Assembly: GCA_964427055.1 (NCBI GenBank)
Contig: CAYRSQ010000001.1
Coordinates: 20,014 to 84,013 of the forward strand
Origin: CAYNTH01 sp964427055
Lineage (GTDB): Archaea > Aenigmatarchaeota > Aenigmatarchaeia > CG10238-14 > SCSR01
DNA: 64,000 nucleotides
Direction: 5' to 3'
Below, one piece after another: positions 34,668 through 44,236 of the stretch. Positions within the stretch are counted from its first letter, which is position 1. Every line of letters starts with the position of its first letter. A model generated the notes under the pieces. It saw nothing but the letters and a program-made list of their open reading frames with translations. It had not been told where the DNA came from and did not search any database. The translations under genes were made by a program, and so were the position numbers.

Positions 34668-35534
34668 ATGGAAAGAGAAACTTTGAACAAATACAAGAAG
34701 GCCCAATCTATAGCAGATAGTGTAATATTGTCTATTAGACCCACGATTAAAGAAGGCGTAAAACTAATCGATATCGGAGATACTGTTGAGAATAAAATAA
34801 GAAACTTAGGAGGTGGAATAGCCTTCCCCGTCAATCTATCGATAAACGATAATGCAGCCCATTATGCGCCAGATATAAATGACGATACTATTCTCAAAGA
34901 AAATGATATGATCAAAATCGATGTGGGCGTACATGTCGATGGTTATATATGTGATCAAGCTTTCACAGTCTGCATAGGTAAAAAATCACATCCACTAATA
35001 GAAGCAGCCGAAAAGGGACTCAAAGAAGCCAAAAAAATTATAAAACCTGGTGTGAGGATATTCGAAATTTCTGAAGTTGTCGAATCGACCTTAAAAGAAT
35101 TGGGATGCAATCCGATAAGAAATCTGTGTGGACATGGTCTGGATAGATATGAACCACATGCCAAATTTTCGATACCCAATGGGAGGAATGACATAAAAAC
35201 TGAACTTGAATCCGGACAAGCGCTGGCCATGGAAGTTTTTGCTACAGATGGCGTAGGATGGGTTAGGGATTCTGGCCATGTGCTCATATACGCATACAAT
35301 CAAGAAACTCCTATGAGAATGAATGAGGCGAGGAAAATATTGGATTTGGCAAGAAACGAATATAATGGACTTCCCTTCGCAAAGAGATGGTTAATTAATA
35401 CAGAGATACCTCTATATAAGGTAAATCTAGCTTTAAACCAATTGATGATGTCAAAAGCTTTAAAAGAACATCCTATCCTCAGGGAAGAGTCTGGCGGCAT
35501 TGTAGCTCAAGCGGAAGAGACTATAATTCTATAA
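34668..35534 (+). CDS. map: Methionine aminopeptidase, type II
   Basis: 288 residues. The two-metal site is visible: HYAPDINDDTIL (His), IKIDVGVHVDGYICDQAFTV (two Asp), NLCGHGLDRYEPHA (His), and the Glu residues AMEVFATDG and VAQAEETIIL. The inserted helical segment characteristic of type II enzymes is between FATDG and the end. It removes the N-terminal Met from nascent proteins. An AAGTGAT ribosome site precedes the ATG. Confidence 0.95.
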   Translation: MERETLNKYKKAQSIADSVILSIRPTIKEGVKLIDIGDTVENKIRNLGGGIAFPVNLSINDNAAHYAPDINDDTILKENDMIKIDVGVHVDGYICDQAFTVCIGKKSHPLIEAAEKGLKEAKKIIKPGVRIFEISEVVESTLKELGCNPIRNLCGHGLDRYEPHAKFSIPNGRNDIKTELESGQALAMEVFATDGVGWVRDSGHVLIYAYNQETPMRMNEARKILDLARNEYNGLPFAKRWLINTEIPLYKVNLALNQLMMSKALKEHPILREESGGIVAQAEETIIL

Positions 35535-35575
35535 AATAAACGAAACAACTAAATAAACTAAAACCCAAGTATTGA

Positions 35576-35692
35576 ATGATGCAGAAAGTATGTGATAATT
35601 GTAAAAAATCTGTAAAGGATGTCGGGAAACTGTTCAAATACAAATTTATGATGTTATGCAAAACTTGTAGAAATAGATTGAAGAGAAGGTAA
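35576..35692 (+). CDS. 38-residue Cys4 mini-protein
   Basis: Starts MMQKVCDNCKKSVKDVGKLF and ends with LCKTCRNRLKRR. Two CxxC pairs 20 residues apart form a zinc-ribbon-like knuckle with a strongly basic C-terminus, so it probably binds nucleic acid or a ribonucleoprotein. Two adjacent ATG codons (35576 and 35579) are possible starts. It follows map by 41 bp on the same strand and its stop abuts the stop of the convergent cdc6 gene. Family not recognised. Confidence 0.6.
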   Translation: MMQKVCDNCKKSVKDVGKLFKYKFMMLCKTCRNRLKRR

Positions 35693-36772
35693 TCATTTTA
35701 TCCAAATCAACCTGCTTTTGCCAACCTTTTTTTCACTCATCTCTATAAGCCCAACATCATTTAGATGGTTGACAAAATCTCTAAGGGATCTGTCTGTGAC
35801 TGGCTCTATAGAATGCTTTTCTCCGAATCTATCCTTTACAATCTCATTATATCTGTTATAGAGTTCTCCTGAAGTATATTTCTTGCCGTCGCTTAACGCC
35901 TCCAACAACAGTTTTTCGTGATTGTTTAGTTTATCTTTCAGTATATCAGCTTTAACTTCTCCGACAGCTTTTATTACAGCTTTCATCTGTTCGACTTCAA
36001 CTCGTTTGGCTCCTTGTTCTTCAGCCATTCTACCGGCTTTTAACAAACACTGAAGGCCTATCCTCACATCCCCTCTTTTTTTAACAGCATGATTTGCACA
36101 AAGGGTAATGATAACAGAATCATATGAATGGAACGCATTCTTGGCTCTCTCTTCCAAGATATCTTTCATCTCAACATGGCTATACGATTTGAATTCTATA
36201 TCTTCCTTGCCCAGACTGCTCCTTATCCTTGGTTCTGCATTGGAAAAAACAAACTGATCATTGGATATGAGCACTATCCCTACTGGTGTGTCTACATACT
36301 GACCTATCCTTAGCAAATCGTAGAGAGCTGACATCTCCAATTGATCAACCTCATCCAAGCAAACGACTAATCCCTTGGCTCTCTTTTTCAATGTCTCGGT
36401 GAGTTTCTGTATTATTTCATCTCTACTCCAACCCCTTCTTTGGACGAACTGTCCAAGTTCGATTATAATCTGAGTCAGAAGGGCTGTGGGTGTCCTATAA
36501 TCCCAACAATTTATATAAACGCATCGTACTTGGTCGCTATATTTCTCGAATTCCTCGAAGACATTTTTTATAACAGAAGTTTTTCCAATTCCTGGCGGAC
36601 CATATATGAACGTGTTCTGTGCTTTCCTACCTTTAGATAATGGCAATATGTTTCTGGCTATCTGTTTTATCTCATTCTCTCTATGAGGCAGTATGTCTGG
36701 TATATATTCAGTAGATAAAACTTCTTCATTCTTGAAAATCCTGGATTCTGAGATGTCTGAAAAAATTCCCAT
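35693..36772 (-). CDS. cdc6: Orc1/Cdc6 replication initiator
   Basis: About 359 residues. An AAA+ ATPase with Walker A YGPPGIGKTSVIKNV, Walker B GLVVCLDEVDQLEMS and sensor region SNDQFVFSNAEPRIRSSLG, followed by helical lid and a C-terminal winged helix (GELYNRYNEI, RSLRDFVNHLNDVGLIEMSE). It binds origin DNA and loads MCM. The ATG at 36772 is preferred over the TTG at 36781. Only 34 bp separate it from lysS upstream, so no origin lies directly 5' of it, and I saw no clustered origin-recognition boxes nearby. Confidence 0.93.
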   Translation of the reverse strand: MGIFSDISESRIFKNEEVLSTEYIPDILPHRENEIKQIARNILPLSKGRKAQNTFIYGPPGIGKTSVIKNVFEEFEKYSDQVRCVYINCWDYRTPTALLTQIIIELGQFVQRRGWSRDEIIQKLTETLKKRAKGLVVCLDEVDQLEMSALYDLLRIGQYVDTPVGIVLISNDQFVFSNAEPRIRSSLGKEDIEFKSYSHVEMKDILEERAKNAFHSYDSVIITLCANHAVKKRGDVRIGLQCLLKAGRMAEEQGAKRVEVEQMKAVIKAVGEVKADILKDKLNNHEKLLLEALSDGKKYTSGELYNRYNEIVKDRFGEKHSIEPVTDRSLRDFVNHLNDVGLIEMSEKKVGKSRLIWIK

Positions 36773-36806
36773 AATAACCAATATAACAACTTATCTCATA
36801 TGTACT

Positions 36807-38489
36807 TTATCCTTCCAATTTGAACCTTTTGGATACGAAAGCTCGCTCTAAGCTCTGAATCAAAGGAACCAATCTAGGACCATACGTCTTTCCTAACAAT
36901 ATCATATAAGATGCTTTGAATATGTCCTTTGCTTTTATAGCATGTTTGACAGCCTCAGAATTTATTTCGTTCCATATTTCAGAATCTGTTCTGTTTTTTA
37001 CTAAAAATTTACCCAAATTCATGAGTGCGTCTCGTTGAGTCTCTGGTAATTCATATACAACTTCAGGTATTTCTTTTAAAATTGATATTTTTATTTCTTC
37101 AGTCGCGAAAGTTTTCACCCATAATTTGGCGTAATTCAATGTTTCTTCCAGTATTTGCTTCTCTTTTTTGTTCAATGATTCGAAATGCTTCTCACGTTTC
37201 AGTATACCGATGACTCTTTCAAGCATATCGTCTTCTGGAACCAACTGGACTAACATTGCGGCAAACTCGAATGATATCCTATATGGTTTTTTCTTCGGAA
37301 TGTCCTTGATTGTCAATTCGTATATTCTATTGGCATTTACTTTCTCTCTCTCGCTGACATCTTCTTCCCCGAAATATATACGTTCTATCCTATCAAATTC
37401 CCTATAGAGGAATGGTATCGTATCTCCTTCTGGAGTGAAATCTATCGTAGTTTCCGGCCTACTTTTTATCATCAAGAATCTCAACATTTCCACTGGTAGA
37501 ACATCTGTCATCTCTGCGAAACTAACTCCAAGCCCTTTAGAGGTAGACATTTTTTTACCACCGACCAAAAAGAATTCATATCCTTTTCCTATGTTGTAGT
37601 CATTTCCTATCTTCTTGGAAGATGATGGCCATGGTGGAGGAAAATCCAATACTTCAACAGCTATAGCAACAGCTACACTTCTACTGCCACCTTTGGTGAA
37701 GTGGTCCTTTCCGGCCAATTCACACACAACACCTACAGTTGGCCATTTTGCAGCCCACTCAGCTTTCCAAGGCAATTTGCCGTTCCCATCATATGGAGAT
37801 ATCTCTCCTTTATAACCGCAACCGGTGGCCCATTCGACCAAATCTTCTTTACATTCAAATTTAAGCATTTCTCTCTCCGAATCCCATTCATAAGCAAAGG
37901 TAGTTCCTATTTTGCCGCATTTCGGACAGATTGGTTGAAAAGGAAGTTTTTCGGAGGCTATTGTCTTCCCGTAAAGTCTCTCGTAGATTTTCTGTATCTT
38001 ATTCGCGTTGTCAAGAATAACCTTTATCGAATCGTTAAAATCTCCTTTTATGTACCTTTCTCCTGTGCTCTCCAATTCAGCTTCTATGTTGAAATTTTCA
38101 AACTTTTCTGTGCACTGTTTGAAAAAATAATCCGCATAACTCTCATAGCCTGTTTCAGGCGATGGTATATTTCTGAGTGGCATGCCCATGTATTTTTTCC
38201 ATTTTGATTCATCTAATGATTTCGGCAAACCATCCATCGGATCTATATCATCGCTACTAAGTATGAATCTAGCTTTCATGCCGTGATTCCTCATAGCCTT
38301 AGCTATGATGTCGTGTATCAGCCATCCTCTTGCAGAACCAACGTGAATGGGACCAGACGGAGTCTTCTCGTCATATACTATGTACCCATTAGTTTTTACA
38401 ACCGCTTTTAATTTCTTGTCTTTTTCGACCCTATTTTTAACTTCCTCTGCCACTGAGTCAGTCCAATACGTCCATTCCTTCTGTTCCAT
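36807..38489 (-). CDS. lysS: Lysyl-tRNA synthetase, class I
   Basis: About 560 residues. The HIGH-type motif is GPIHVGSARGWLIHD near residue 33 and the KMSKS-type motif is GGKKMSTSKGLG near residue 310, with CPKCGK and CGYKGE Cys pairs as in the family. Class I LysRS is found in most archaea and some bacteria and replaces the class II enzyme. The alpha-helical cage and helix-bundle anticodon-binding region make up the C-terminal half. The ATG at 38489 is the first of the MEQKEW start. Confidence 0.95.
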   Translation of the reverse strand: MEQKEWTYWTDSVAEEVKNRVEKDKKLKAVVKTNGYIVYDEKTPSGPIHVGSARGWLIHDIIAKAMRNHGMKARFILSSDDIDPMDGLPKSLDESKWKKYMGMPLRNIPSPETGYESYADYFFKQCTEKFENFNIEAELESTGERYIKGDFNDSIKVILDNANKIQKIYERLYGKTIASEKLPFQPICPKCGKIGTTFAYEWDSEREMLKFECKEDLVEWATGCGYKGEISPYDGNGKLPWKAEWAAKWPTVGVVCELAGKDHFTKGGSRSVAVAIAVEVLDFPPPWPSSSKKIGNDYNIGKGYEFFLVGGKKMSTSKGLGVSFAEMTDVLPVEMLRFLMIKSRPETTIDFTPEGDTIPFLYREFDRIERIYFGEEDVSEREKVNANRIYELTIKDIPKKKPYRISFEFAAMLVQLVPEDDMLERVIGILKREKHFESLNKKEKQILEETLNYAKLWVKTFATEEIKISILKEIPEVVYELPETQRDALMNLGKFLVKNRTDSEIWNEINSEAVKHAIKAKDIFKASYMILLGKTYGPRLVPLIQSLERAFVSKRFKLEG

Positions 38490-38550
38490 ATTAATCAATA
38501 TTCTTTTTGAATTTTATACGTTTTACCCGTTTGTAGGATGGGTATGAAAC

Positions 38551-38718
38551 TTAAACCTTCATTTTCTCAAGAATTCCAATCTGCTTATTTATCCTATCTA
38601 TGTCGGATTTAAGTGATTCCTTGTCGTCAAAACTCGTTGTCGTATTCATTCTGTTCGTAATCTCTATTCTCCTGACTTTCAGCTTTTCTATCTCTTCATC
38701 TATATCTTCTGGGGTCAT
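38551..38718 (-). CDS. Small coiled-coil protein
   Basis: 55 residues starting MTPEDIDEEIEKLKVRRIEI, with heptad-like spacing through to the end (DIDRINKQIGILEKMKV). It overlaps the 3' end of the 149-residue gene by 23 bp on the same strand, which suggests translational coupling. No known family is recognised; it may bind its upstream neighbour. Confidence 0.55.
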   Translation of the reverse strand: MTPEDIDEEIEKLKVRRIEITNRMNTTTSFDDKESLKSDIDRINKQIGILEKMKV

Positions 38719-39145
38719 TCGTATTCTCTCCTTTAGTTTGTTTCACATAAAGTTCGTAGATAGGTAGCGTTACCTGACTTTTGAACATCGATTCCATCGT
38801 ATCTATTTCCCCGAAACTTCCCGCTTCAACAACTCGTTTCATGATGTCTTTTAGATTGGAAGCTATCGTTTCCACATTCCTCATGTCCACCCTGACAAAT
38901 CTTGATACAAGCACCAATAATTTGTCCATATTGTACAGTATGTTCATCTTATGTCCTTCTAGATATTTCTCTGAAGTCATTCCAGAACTCATTTCTCTCT
39001 TAATTTTCAGAAAGCTCCTTTCCAAGTCGGGGTCTCTATCCTTCAAAATAACATTATCCCCGAAGCTAGATATGAAACGTCTATCAAACATGTTCTGTGT
39101 GGCAATACAAAGCGCCAACGGTTCAATTTCCTGCATCGTCAGCAT
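38696..39145 (-). CDS. Helical protein of unknown function
   Basis: 149 residues, predicted mostly helical (MQEIEPLALCIATQNMFDRR, YNMDKLLVLVSRFVRVDMRN, NVETIASNLKDIMKRVVEAG), soluble, with a polar tail. I do not recognise the family. It is followed by an overlapping 55-residue coiled-coil gene and is divergent from aIF5B. The two could form a small complex; nothing in the sequence names a substrate. Confidence 0.6.
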   Translation of the reverse strand: MLTMQEIEPLALCIATQNMFDRRFISSFGDNVILKDRDPDLERSFLKIKREMSSGMTSEKYLEGHKMNILYNMDKLLVLVSRFVRVDMRNVETIASNLKDIMKRVVEAGSFGEIDTMESMFKSQVTLPIYELYVKQTKGENTNDPRRYR

Positions 39146-39327
39146 AAGTATGACTAATGATTTAGAATACTTAAAATTGAGTGCTTTACGTATTATTAGT
39201 AAGGTGGTAATGTCTATAAAAGCGTTATTATAAGGCTTACGTAGAACTCGAGAAGAAATAAAACCTGATTATGTGATAAATGACTTAATGGATATAAAGA
39301 AGATTTTAGAAGAACTAAGAAAGAAAG

Positions 39328-41064
39328 ATGATTCGAATGGAGAACAAAAAAATTAGGCAACCTATAGTAGCCGTCCTAGGTCATGTAGACCACGGAAAGA
39401 CACTTCTCTTAGATAGCATAAGAAAATCAAGAGTTCAGCACAGTGAAGCAGGAGGAATTACCCAACATATAGGCGCCAGCTTCATACCCATAGAAACTGT
39501 TAAGGGAATTTGCGGAAATTTAATGAAACAGCTTAAAACGGAAATCACTATACCAGGTCTTTTGTTCATAGACACCCCTGGGCACGAAGCATTCGTGACA
39601 CTCAGGAAAAGAGGAGGGTCCGTGGCGGATATAGCCATTTTAGTCGTGGATATAACGACGGGATTCCAACCTCAGACTGATGAAAGTTTGGCGTTTCTGA
39701 AAGAATTCAAGACCCCTTTCATAGTTGCGGCAACAAAGGTCGACAGGTTGACAGGATGGTTCCCGAATGAAAGAGAATCTATAATGGAAAGCCTCAAAAA
39801 ACAAAGGAACGATGTCAAGAAAGAAATGGAACGGAAGGTCTTTGAACTGATGGTGCAATTATCTGAAAGGGGATTTGAAGCTGAGAGATTCGATAGGGTA
39901 GAAAATTTCACCAAGCAAATCGCAATCGTCCCGTGTTCAGGGATGACAGGAGAAGGGTTACCTGAATTATTGATGATGTTGACTGGATTGGCTCAACAAT
40001 TTCTCAAAAACAAATTAACATTATCCGAGAAAGGAAAGGGAGTCGTTTTAGAAGTAAAAAACATCAGAGGTCTCGGAACTACTATTGATGCTATAGTGTA
40101 TGATGGAACTGTACATAAAGGTGACTATCTGATTATTGGAGGAAAAGAACCGAAAGTGACTAAAATAAAAGCATTACTTAGGCCTAAACCTCTGAAGGAA
40201 CTTAGAATTGAGAAACAATTCGATTCTTTCGATGAGGTGCATGCGGCAGCAGGAATCAAAATTGCCGCTCCAGATTTAGAAGGTGTAATAGCTGGATCAC
40301 CTCTGAGATCGGTAGAAAATGAAAATGAAATAGAATCTGCGAGGGAAGAGGTACAGAAAGACGTAGAGGAAGTCGAATTTGAAAAAGGAATAGATGGTAT
40401 AATCGTCAAAGCGGATAGTCTGGGTGGTCTGGAAGCGATGATAAAAATGCTGAAAGAAAGAGAAATACCGATACGAAAAGCGGAAGTCGGAAATGTCAAT
40501 AAACAGGATATAATAGAGGCTCAGAACGTTAAAGACGATTTGAAACAGGTTCTATTCGCATTCAACGTTAGCATACTACCTGAAGCAGAAGAACTTGCCA
40601 AAATTCTTAAAATAGAGATATTTGAGAGTAACCTAATTTACCAAATTTTTGAAGACTATAAAGAATGGACTTATAAAAGAAAGGAAAGGAAACTGGAATA
40701 TAAACTTGAAAAAGCAGTTCGTCCAGTGAAATTGAAGATATTACGAGGATGTATATTCAGAGCCAGTAACCCTTGTATAGCCGGTGTAGAGATACTATCT
40801 GGATATTTGAAAAAAGGAGTCCGATTGAAAAAGGGAGATAAAATACTTGGAGAAGTAAAACAGATACAAAAAGAAAACAAAGAAATAAGTAGTGCAGAAC
40901 TGGGAGATAGAGTGGCCATAAAGATGACTGAACCCACAGCGGGTAGGAATCTATTTGAAGAAGATATCCTTATTTCACATCTAACCAAATCTGATAGAAA
41001 ACTCTTGAAAGAAGTAACTGAAAAACTTTCTCAGAGCGAAAAAGACCTGTTAGAAGAGATTTAA
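39328..41064 (+). CDS. infB: Translation initiation factor aIF5B (IF2-like GTPase)
   Basis: 578 residues. G1 LGHVDHGKTLLLDSIR, switch I EAGGITQHIGASFIP, G3 DTPGHEAF and G4 AATKVDR; then domain II, domain III (IIVKADSLGGLEAMIKML) and the C-terminal domain that contacts Met-tRNA. It promotes subunit joining. The ATGs at 39328 and 39337 are both possible starts. A TATA-like TCTATAAAA (39213-39221) serves it; a short frame (39288-39357) overlaps the start and could be a tiny leader ORF. The stop overlaps the convergent phosphoesterase by 4 bp. Confidence 0.95.
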   Translation: MIRMENKKIRQPIVAVLGHVDHGKTLLLDSIRKSRVQHSEAGGITQHIGASFIPIETVKGICGNLMKQLKTEITIPGLLFIDTPGHEAFVTLRKRGGSVADIAILVVDITTGFQPQTDESLAFLKEFKTPFIVAATKVDRLTGWFPNERESIMESLKKQRNDVKKEMERKVFELMVQLSERGFEAERFDRVENFTKQIAIVPCSGMTGEGLPELLMMLTGLAQQFLKNKLTLSEKGKGVVLEVKNIRGLGTTIDAIVYDGTVHKGDYLIIGGKEPKVTKIKALLRPKPLKELRIEKQFDSFDEVHAAAGIKIAAPDLEGVIAGSPLRSVENENEIESAREEVQKDVEEVEFEKGIDGIIVKADSLGGLEAMIKMLKEREIPIRKAEVGNVNKQDIIEAQNVKDDLKQVLFAFNVSILPEAEELAKILKIEIFESNLIYQIFEDYKEWTYKRKERKLEYKLEKAVRPVKLKILRGCIFRASNPCIAGVEILSGYLKKGVRLKKGDKILGEVKQIQKENKEISSAELGDRVAIKMTEPTAGRNLFEEDILISHLTKSDRKLLKEVTEKLSQSEKDLLEEI

Positions 41065-41840
41065 ATCTCACTTAGCTTACCCAGTATAGTACCGTCCATC
41101 ATGAATACGTCTGTATTTCTGGGTTTCAGCGCTTTACTTTTGAACAAAGGTCCAATGTATTTTCTCTTTCTATTTCTCCTATTTAATGGGATACCACTTA
41201 TCAATGGATTGAAAGCTGGAAAGACAATTATCTCAAGTTTCCCTAATTCCATTTTCTCTGAGTCTTCTAATTTGTATTTTTTTATAATCACTTCTTTTTC
41301 TAACGTTCCCTTCACCCAAACTTTTTCGACTATACTGAAACCGAAAGAATCAGTGAATTCAATCGTCGGATGCATATGAGCCGTAAACAAATAATCACAA
41401 CTCAAGATATCCTTTTTGGGCCAAGCGTGCCCATGGAAGAATCCGTATTTACCCAGTTTCATTCCATTAGAACCGTATATCTCAACTTCGCTGGGCAATA
41501 ACCCATCTAATTCAGTGTCATGATTGCCTTTCACCAGTACCACGTCTATTTTTTTAGACAAAGGCTCTATGAACTTAGGTATTTCTTTTAGCTCTCTAAA
41601 GGTTATTCCAGGTATTTTATGTTTGAAGTCCCCCAGTATTACGAGTTTGTTTGCTCCAGTAAGTTTTATTAGGTTCGAAAATTTGTCATACAACTTCTTA
41701 GACTGTGGTGCTATTATTATGCCACTATCAAACAGTTCACTTTCAATTCCTAGATGAATATCTGCTACAACTAGTATCTTGCCGTATTCTTCGTCATCTA
41801 TAACTAAAGCGGGTGCATTGTTAAGGAATCTTATGGACAT
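41061..41840 (-). CDS. Metallophosphoesterase (COG1407-type)
   Basis: 259 residues with the calcineurin-like motifs in order: VADIHLGIESE, ILGDFKHK, VKGNHDTE, FFHGHAWP and TAHMHP, which coordinate two metals. Archaeal COG1407 proteins are predicted phosphoesterases often found beside DNA-repair genes. Here it lies 14 bp downstream of rad50-mre11 on the same strand, so it may be their third operon member, although its substrate is not known. Confidence 0.82.
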   Translation of the reverse strand: MSIRFLNNAPALVIDDEEYGKILVVADIHLGIESELFDSGIIIAPQSKKLYDKFSNLIKLTGANKLVILGDFKHKIPGITFRELKEIPKFIEPLSKKIDVVLVKGNHDTELDGLLPSEVEIYGSNGMKLGKYGFFHGHAWPKKDILSCDYLFTAHMHPTIEFTDSFGFSIVEKVWVKGTLEKEVIIKKYKLEDSEKMELGKLEIIVFPAFNPLISGIPLNRRNRKRKYIGPLFKSKALKPRNTDVFMMDGTILGKLSEI

Positions 41841-41854
41841 CTAATTCACTAAAC

Positions 41855-44236
41855 TTAATTGACTTGTATTATTTTTGTAGCTTCGTCTTTGCCTTTATTC
41901 CTCTCAAGCCTATACAAACTTCCTGTAATGGCAGATTCCAATGTTTCTTCATGTGTGATTATGAAGACCTGATCAACTATATCATTGATTCCTTCTCTGA
42001 GAGTCTGAGCCAAGTCTTCGACTGATTTTGTATCCAGATTGTGAGTGGGTTCGTCCAAAACTAACCATCTAAGTTGTGGCGCCAATACCAACGCGAAAGC
42101 TATTCTCAGTGCCAAGCATGCTATGCTTCTTTCTCCTCCCGATGCAGTACCTTCAACATTCACCCACGACAAACTTCTTTCTTGCAGTTGTAAAATGTAA
42201 TCACCTTCCTCTACATAGAGCCTAACTCCTATGAAATCCTGATAGGAATATAACGTTTCCCATAAGCTATTCATAGTGAAATTGACTGCTTCTACGAATT
42301 CTTTCCTAAGTTCCTCCTGGGTTTTTTTCAACGCAGCATTGAAAATTTTCAGATCTTTAATTAAGTTATCCATAGTTTCGAGATTGGCTTCCTCTTTCTT
42401 CACAAGTTCGAGTTTCGTTTCGTTTTCAATCAATCTGAATTCTTTTTCCTTCATCAATTCATCAGAATTTATTATAATCATTTCCATTTCCTTTTTCTTG
42501 GAAATCATGTCTTTCAATTGTGTATCCAATTCATTTAATCTATTGAAACTTAGAGAACTTTCGAGTTCTGATATTTTTATCTGCAAGATTTCTCTTTCCG
42601 AACTCAATTTTTCCAGTTTCTTTTTATCATTTTCGTATTCACTTGACTGAGAAAACAATATCTGTAATTTCTGTTTCTTGTTTCGCGCTTCCTCTATGAT
42701 TTCCCTACTTTTTTCAATACTCGTTCGCATAGAATCAAGCTGAATCCTGAGAGAGTCTGTACTTGAACTGTATTCTAATAAAAGCTTAGATGACCGGTCA
42801 AATTCGATTTTTATTCCTTCTAAATCGGAGATTTCTCTGAACATATCCTCAAGTTTCTTTGAGACATTTTCCAAGTATTCCATAGTTTGTCTTTCCGTAA
42901 TCTCTTTTTGATTGTATTGTTTTATTTTATCCTTCAATACAATGAGTTCATTTTTCTTTTCCATCAACAATATTGTTTTCCTTTCTTCTGAAAGTTCAGT
43001 ACCGCATACTGGGCATGAACCGTCAACTGAAGAAAGTTTCTCCATATCCTCACGAAGTTCATTCATTTTAAGTCTACAGGCTTCGGCCTCACCCAATAGA
43101 GATTGGAATCCATGTTTTTTTTCTTCGATTTGTCCAGAGACGTTGTTACCTGCATTATCGCGTAGGGATTCAAATTCTCCTTTTATAACCATCTTTTTTT
43201 CGAGTTCCAACTTGAATTTATCAATTTTCTCGTTCTTGATAAATTCCATGTTTGTTTTGGACTTGGCGAAGTTTTCGCTAAGTACATCATATTTTAATTC
43301 CATATCGCTAAGATATCCGCTGGTATCATCAATTTGTTTGGAATAGTTCAGTATCTCTGAAGATAGTGAAGAAACATCTATAGTATCATCTAGAGAGTTC
43401 AATTCTTGCTTTATACGTTCAATTGTATTCAAAATCAAATTTATAGTTGTGTCGAGAGAAATTTCATTCCTTTTCAGAAGTTCCAAAGTGTCTCTTATCT
43501 TCTTCAATTCTATTGTTTCCGTTTCTATTCTTAACTTGTCCGTTTTAATTTGATCCAAATCGAGCGTTATTTTTTCTTTTTCAATTTTCAGTTTCGATAT
43601 CGATTCCTTAAGTTCTGTCACATCCTTTTCAGTTTTGGCTAGATTAAACTGCCCGACAGAATTCTGTTTATCAAATTTCTTATCGGATATCCTGTTAGCC
43701 ATTTTGACTGCATTTGACCTTACCTTTTCGAACCTGTCTATCACAAGGAGTTCATCTATCTTTTTCATTCGCTGTCCCTTGCCTAGTGTAAGAAAATAAT
43801 CAATAGAATTCTGTTCCGAATATATCGCTTTGTTAAAAAGCTCGTAATTGACTTTTAGTTTACTTTCCACTATAGCAGTCACGTTTTTAGTTCCTGGAGA
43901 TTCCAAAAGTTTACCATTTTCCAATATCTCTGAATATGAAGTCCCCTTCTTTCTATCTATTATCCTTTTTACAGAGTAATCGTTTCCGTCAAGTGAGAAG
44001 AACACCTCGACCTCAGCTGATTCTTTCTCCGATGGCTTTTTCATTATAACATCTTCCAATTTCACTTTTCTCAGTTGGAGCTTGGGAAAAGTACCAAAAA
44101 GACCGAAACAGATTGCATCTAGAATACTCGTCTTTCCGCTACCGACTATTCCCACCAATCCGTTTGTACCAGGAGTGAACTCCAGTTCAGACTTTTCGTG
44201 AGATTTCCAATTTTTAAGTTTTAGTTTAGTTATCAA
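41855..44236 (-). CDS. rad50: DNA double-strand-break repair ATPase Rad50
   Basis: About 793 residues. Walker A is GIVGSGKTSILDA near residue 31; long coiled coils follow, with the zinc hook SVDGSCPVCGTEL in the middle (near residue 408); the ABC signature is TASGGERSIACLALRIA and Walker B LRWLVLDEPTHNLD. It forms the Mre11-Rad50 complex that processes DNA ends. The start is a TTG at 44236 (MITKLKLKNWKSH) with GGGTGG 5 nt upstream; a GTG at 44245 is the alternative. It overlaps mre11. The HerA-NurA partners common in archaea are not adjacent. Confidence 0.93.
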   Translation of the reverse strand: MITKLKLKNWKSHEKSELEFTPGTNGLVGIVGSGKTSILDAICFGLFGTFPKLQLRKVKLEDVIMKKPSEKESAEVEVFFSLDGNDYSVKRIIDRKKGTSYSEILENGKLLESPGTKNVTAIVESKLKVNYELFNKAIYSEQNSIDYFLTLGKGQRMKKIDELLVIDRFEKVRSNAVKMANRISDKKFDKQNSVGQFNLAKTEKDVTELKESISKLKIEKEKITLDLDQIKTDKLRIETETIELKKIRDTLELLKRNEISLDTTINLILNTIERIKQELNSLDDTIDVSSLSSEILNYSKQIDDTSGYLSDMELKYDVLSENFAKSKTNMEFIKNEKIDKFKLELEKKMVIKGEFESLRDNAGNNVSGQIEEKKHGFQSLLGEAEACRLKMNELREDMEKLSSVDGSCPVCGTELSEERKTILLMEKKNELIVLKDKIKQYNQKEITERQTMEYLENVSKKLEDMFREISDLEGIKIEFDRSSKLLLEYSSSTDSLRIQLDSMRTSIEKSREIIEEARNKKQKLQILFSQSSEYENDKKKLEKLSSEREILQIKISELESSLSFNRLNELDTQLKDMISKKKEMEMIIINSDELMKEKEFRLIENETKLELVKKEEANLETMDNLIKDLKIFNAALKKTQEELRKEFVEAVNFTMNSLWETLYSYQDFIGVRLYVEEGDYILQLQERSLSWVNVEGTASGGERSIACLALRIAFALVLAPQLRWLVLDEPTHNLDTKSVEDLAQTLREGINDIVDQVFIITHEETLESAITGSLYRLERNKGKDEATKIIQVN

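Noticed and set aside
35693..36806. Replication origin next to cdc6
   Set aside because: Only 34 bp lie upstream of the gene and no repeated origin-recognition boxes or long AT-rich unwinding element were seen nearby.
39273..39357. Tiny ORF overlapping the aIF5B start
   Set aside because: 22-28 codons, no ribosome site, overlaps the start of infB; mentioned only as a possible leader ORF.
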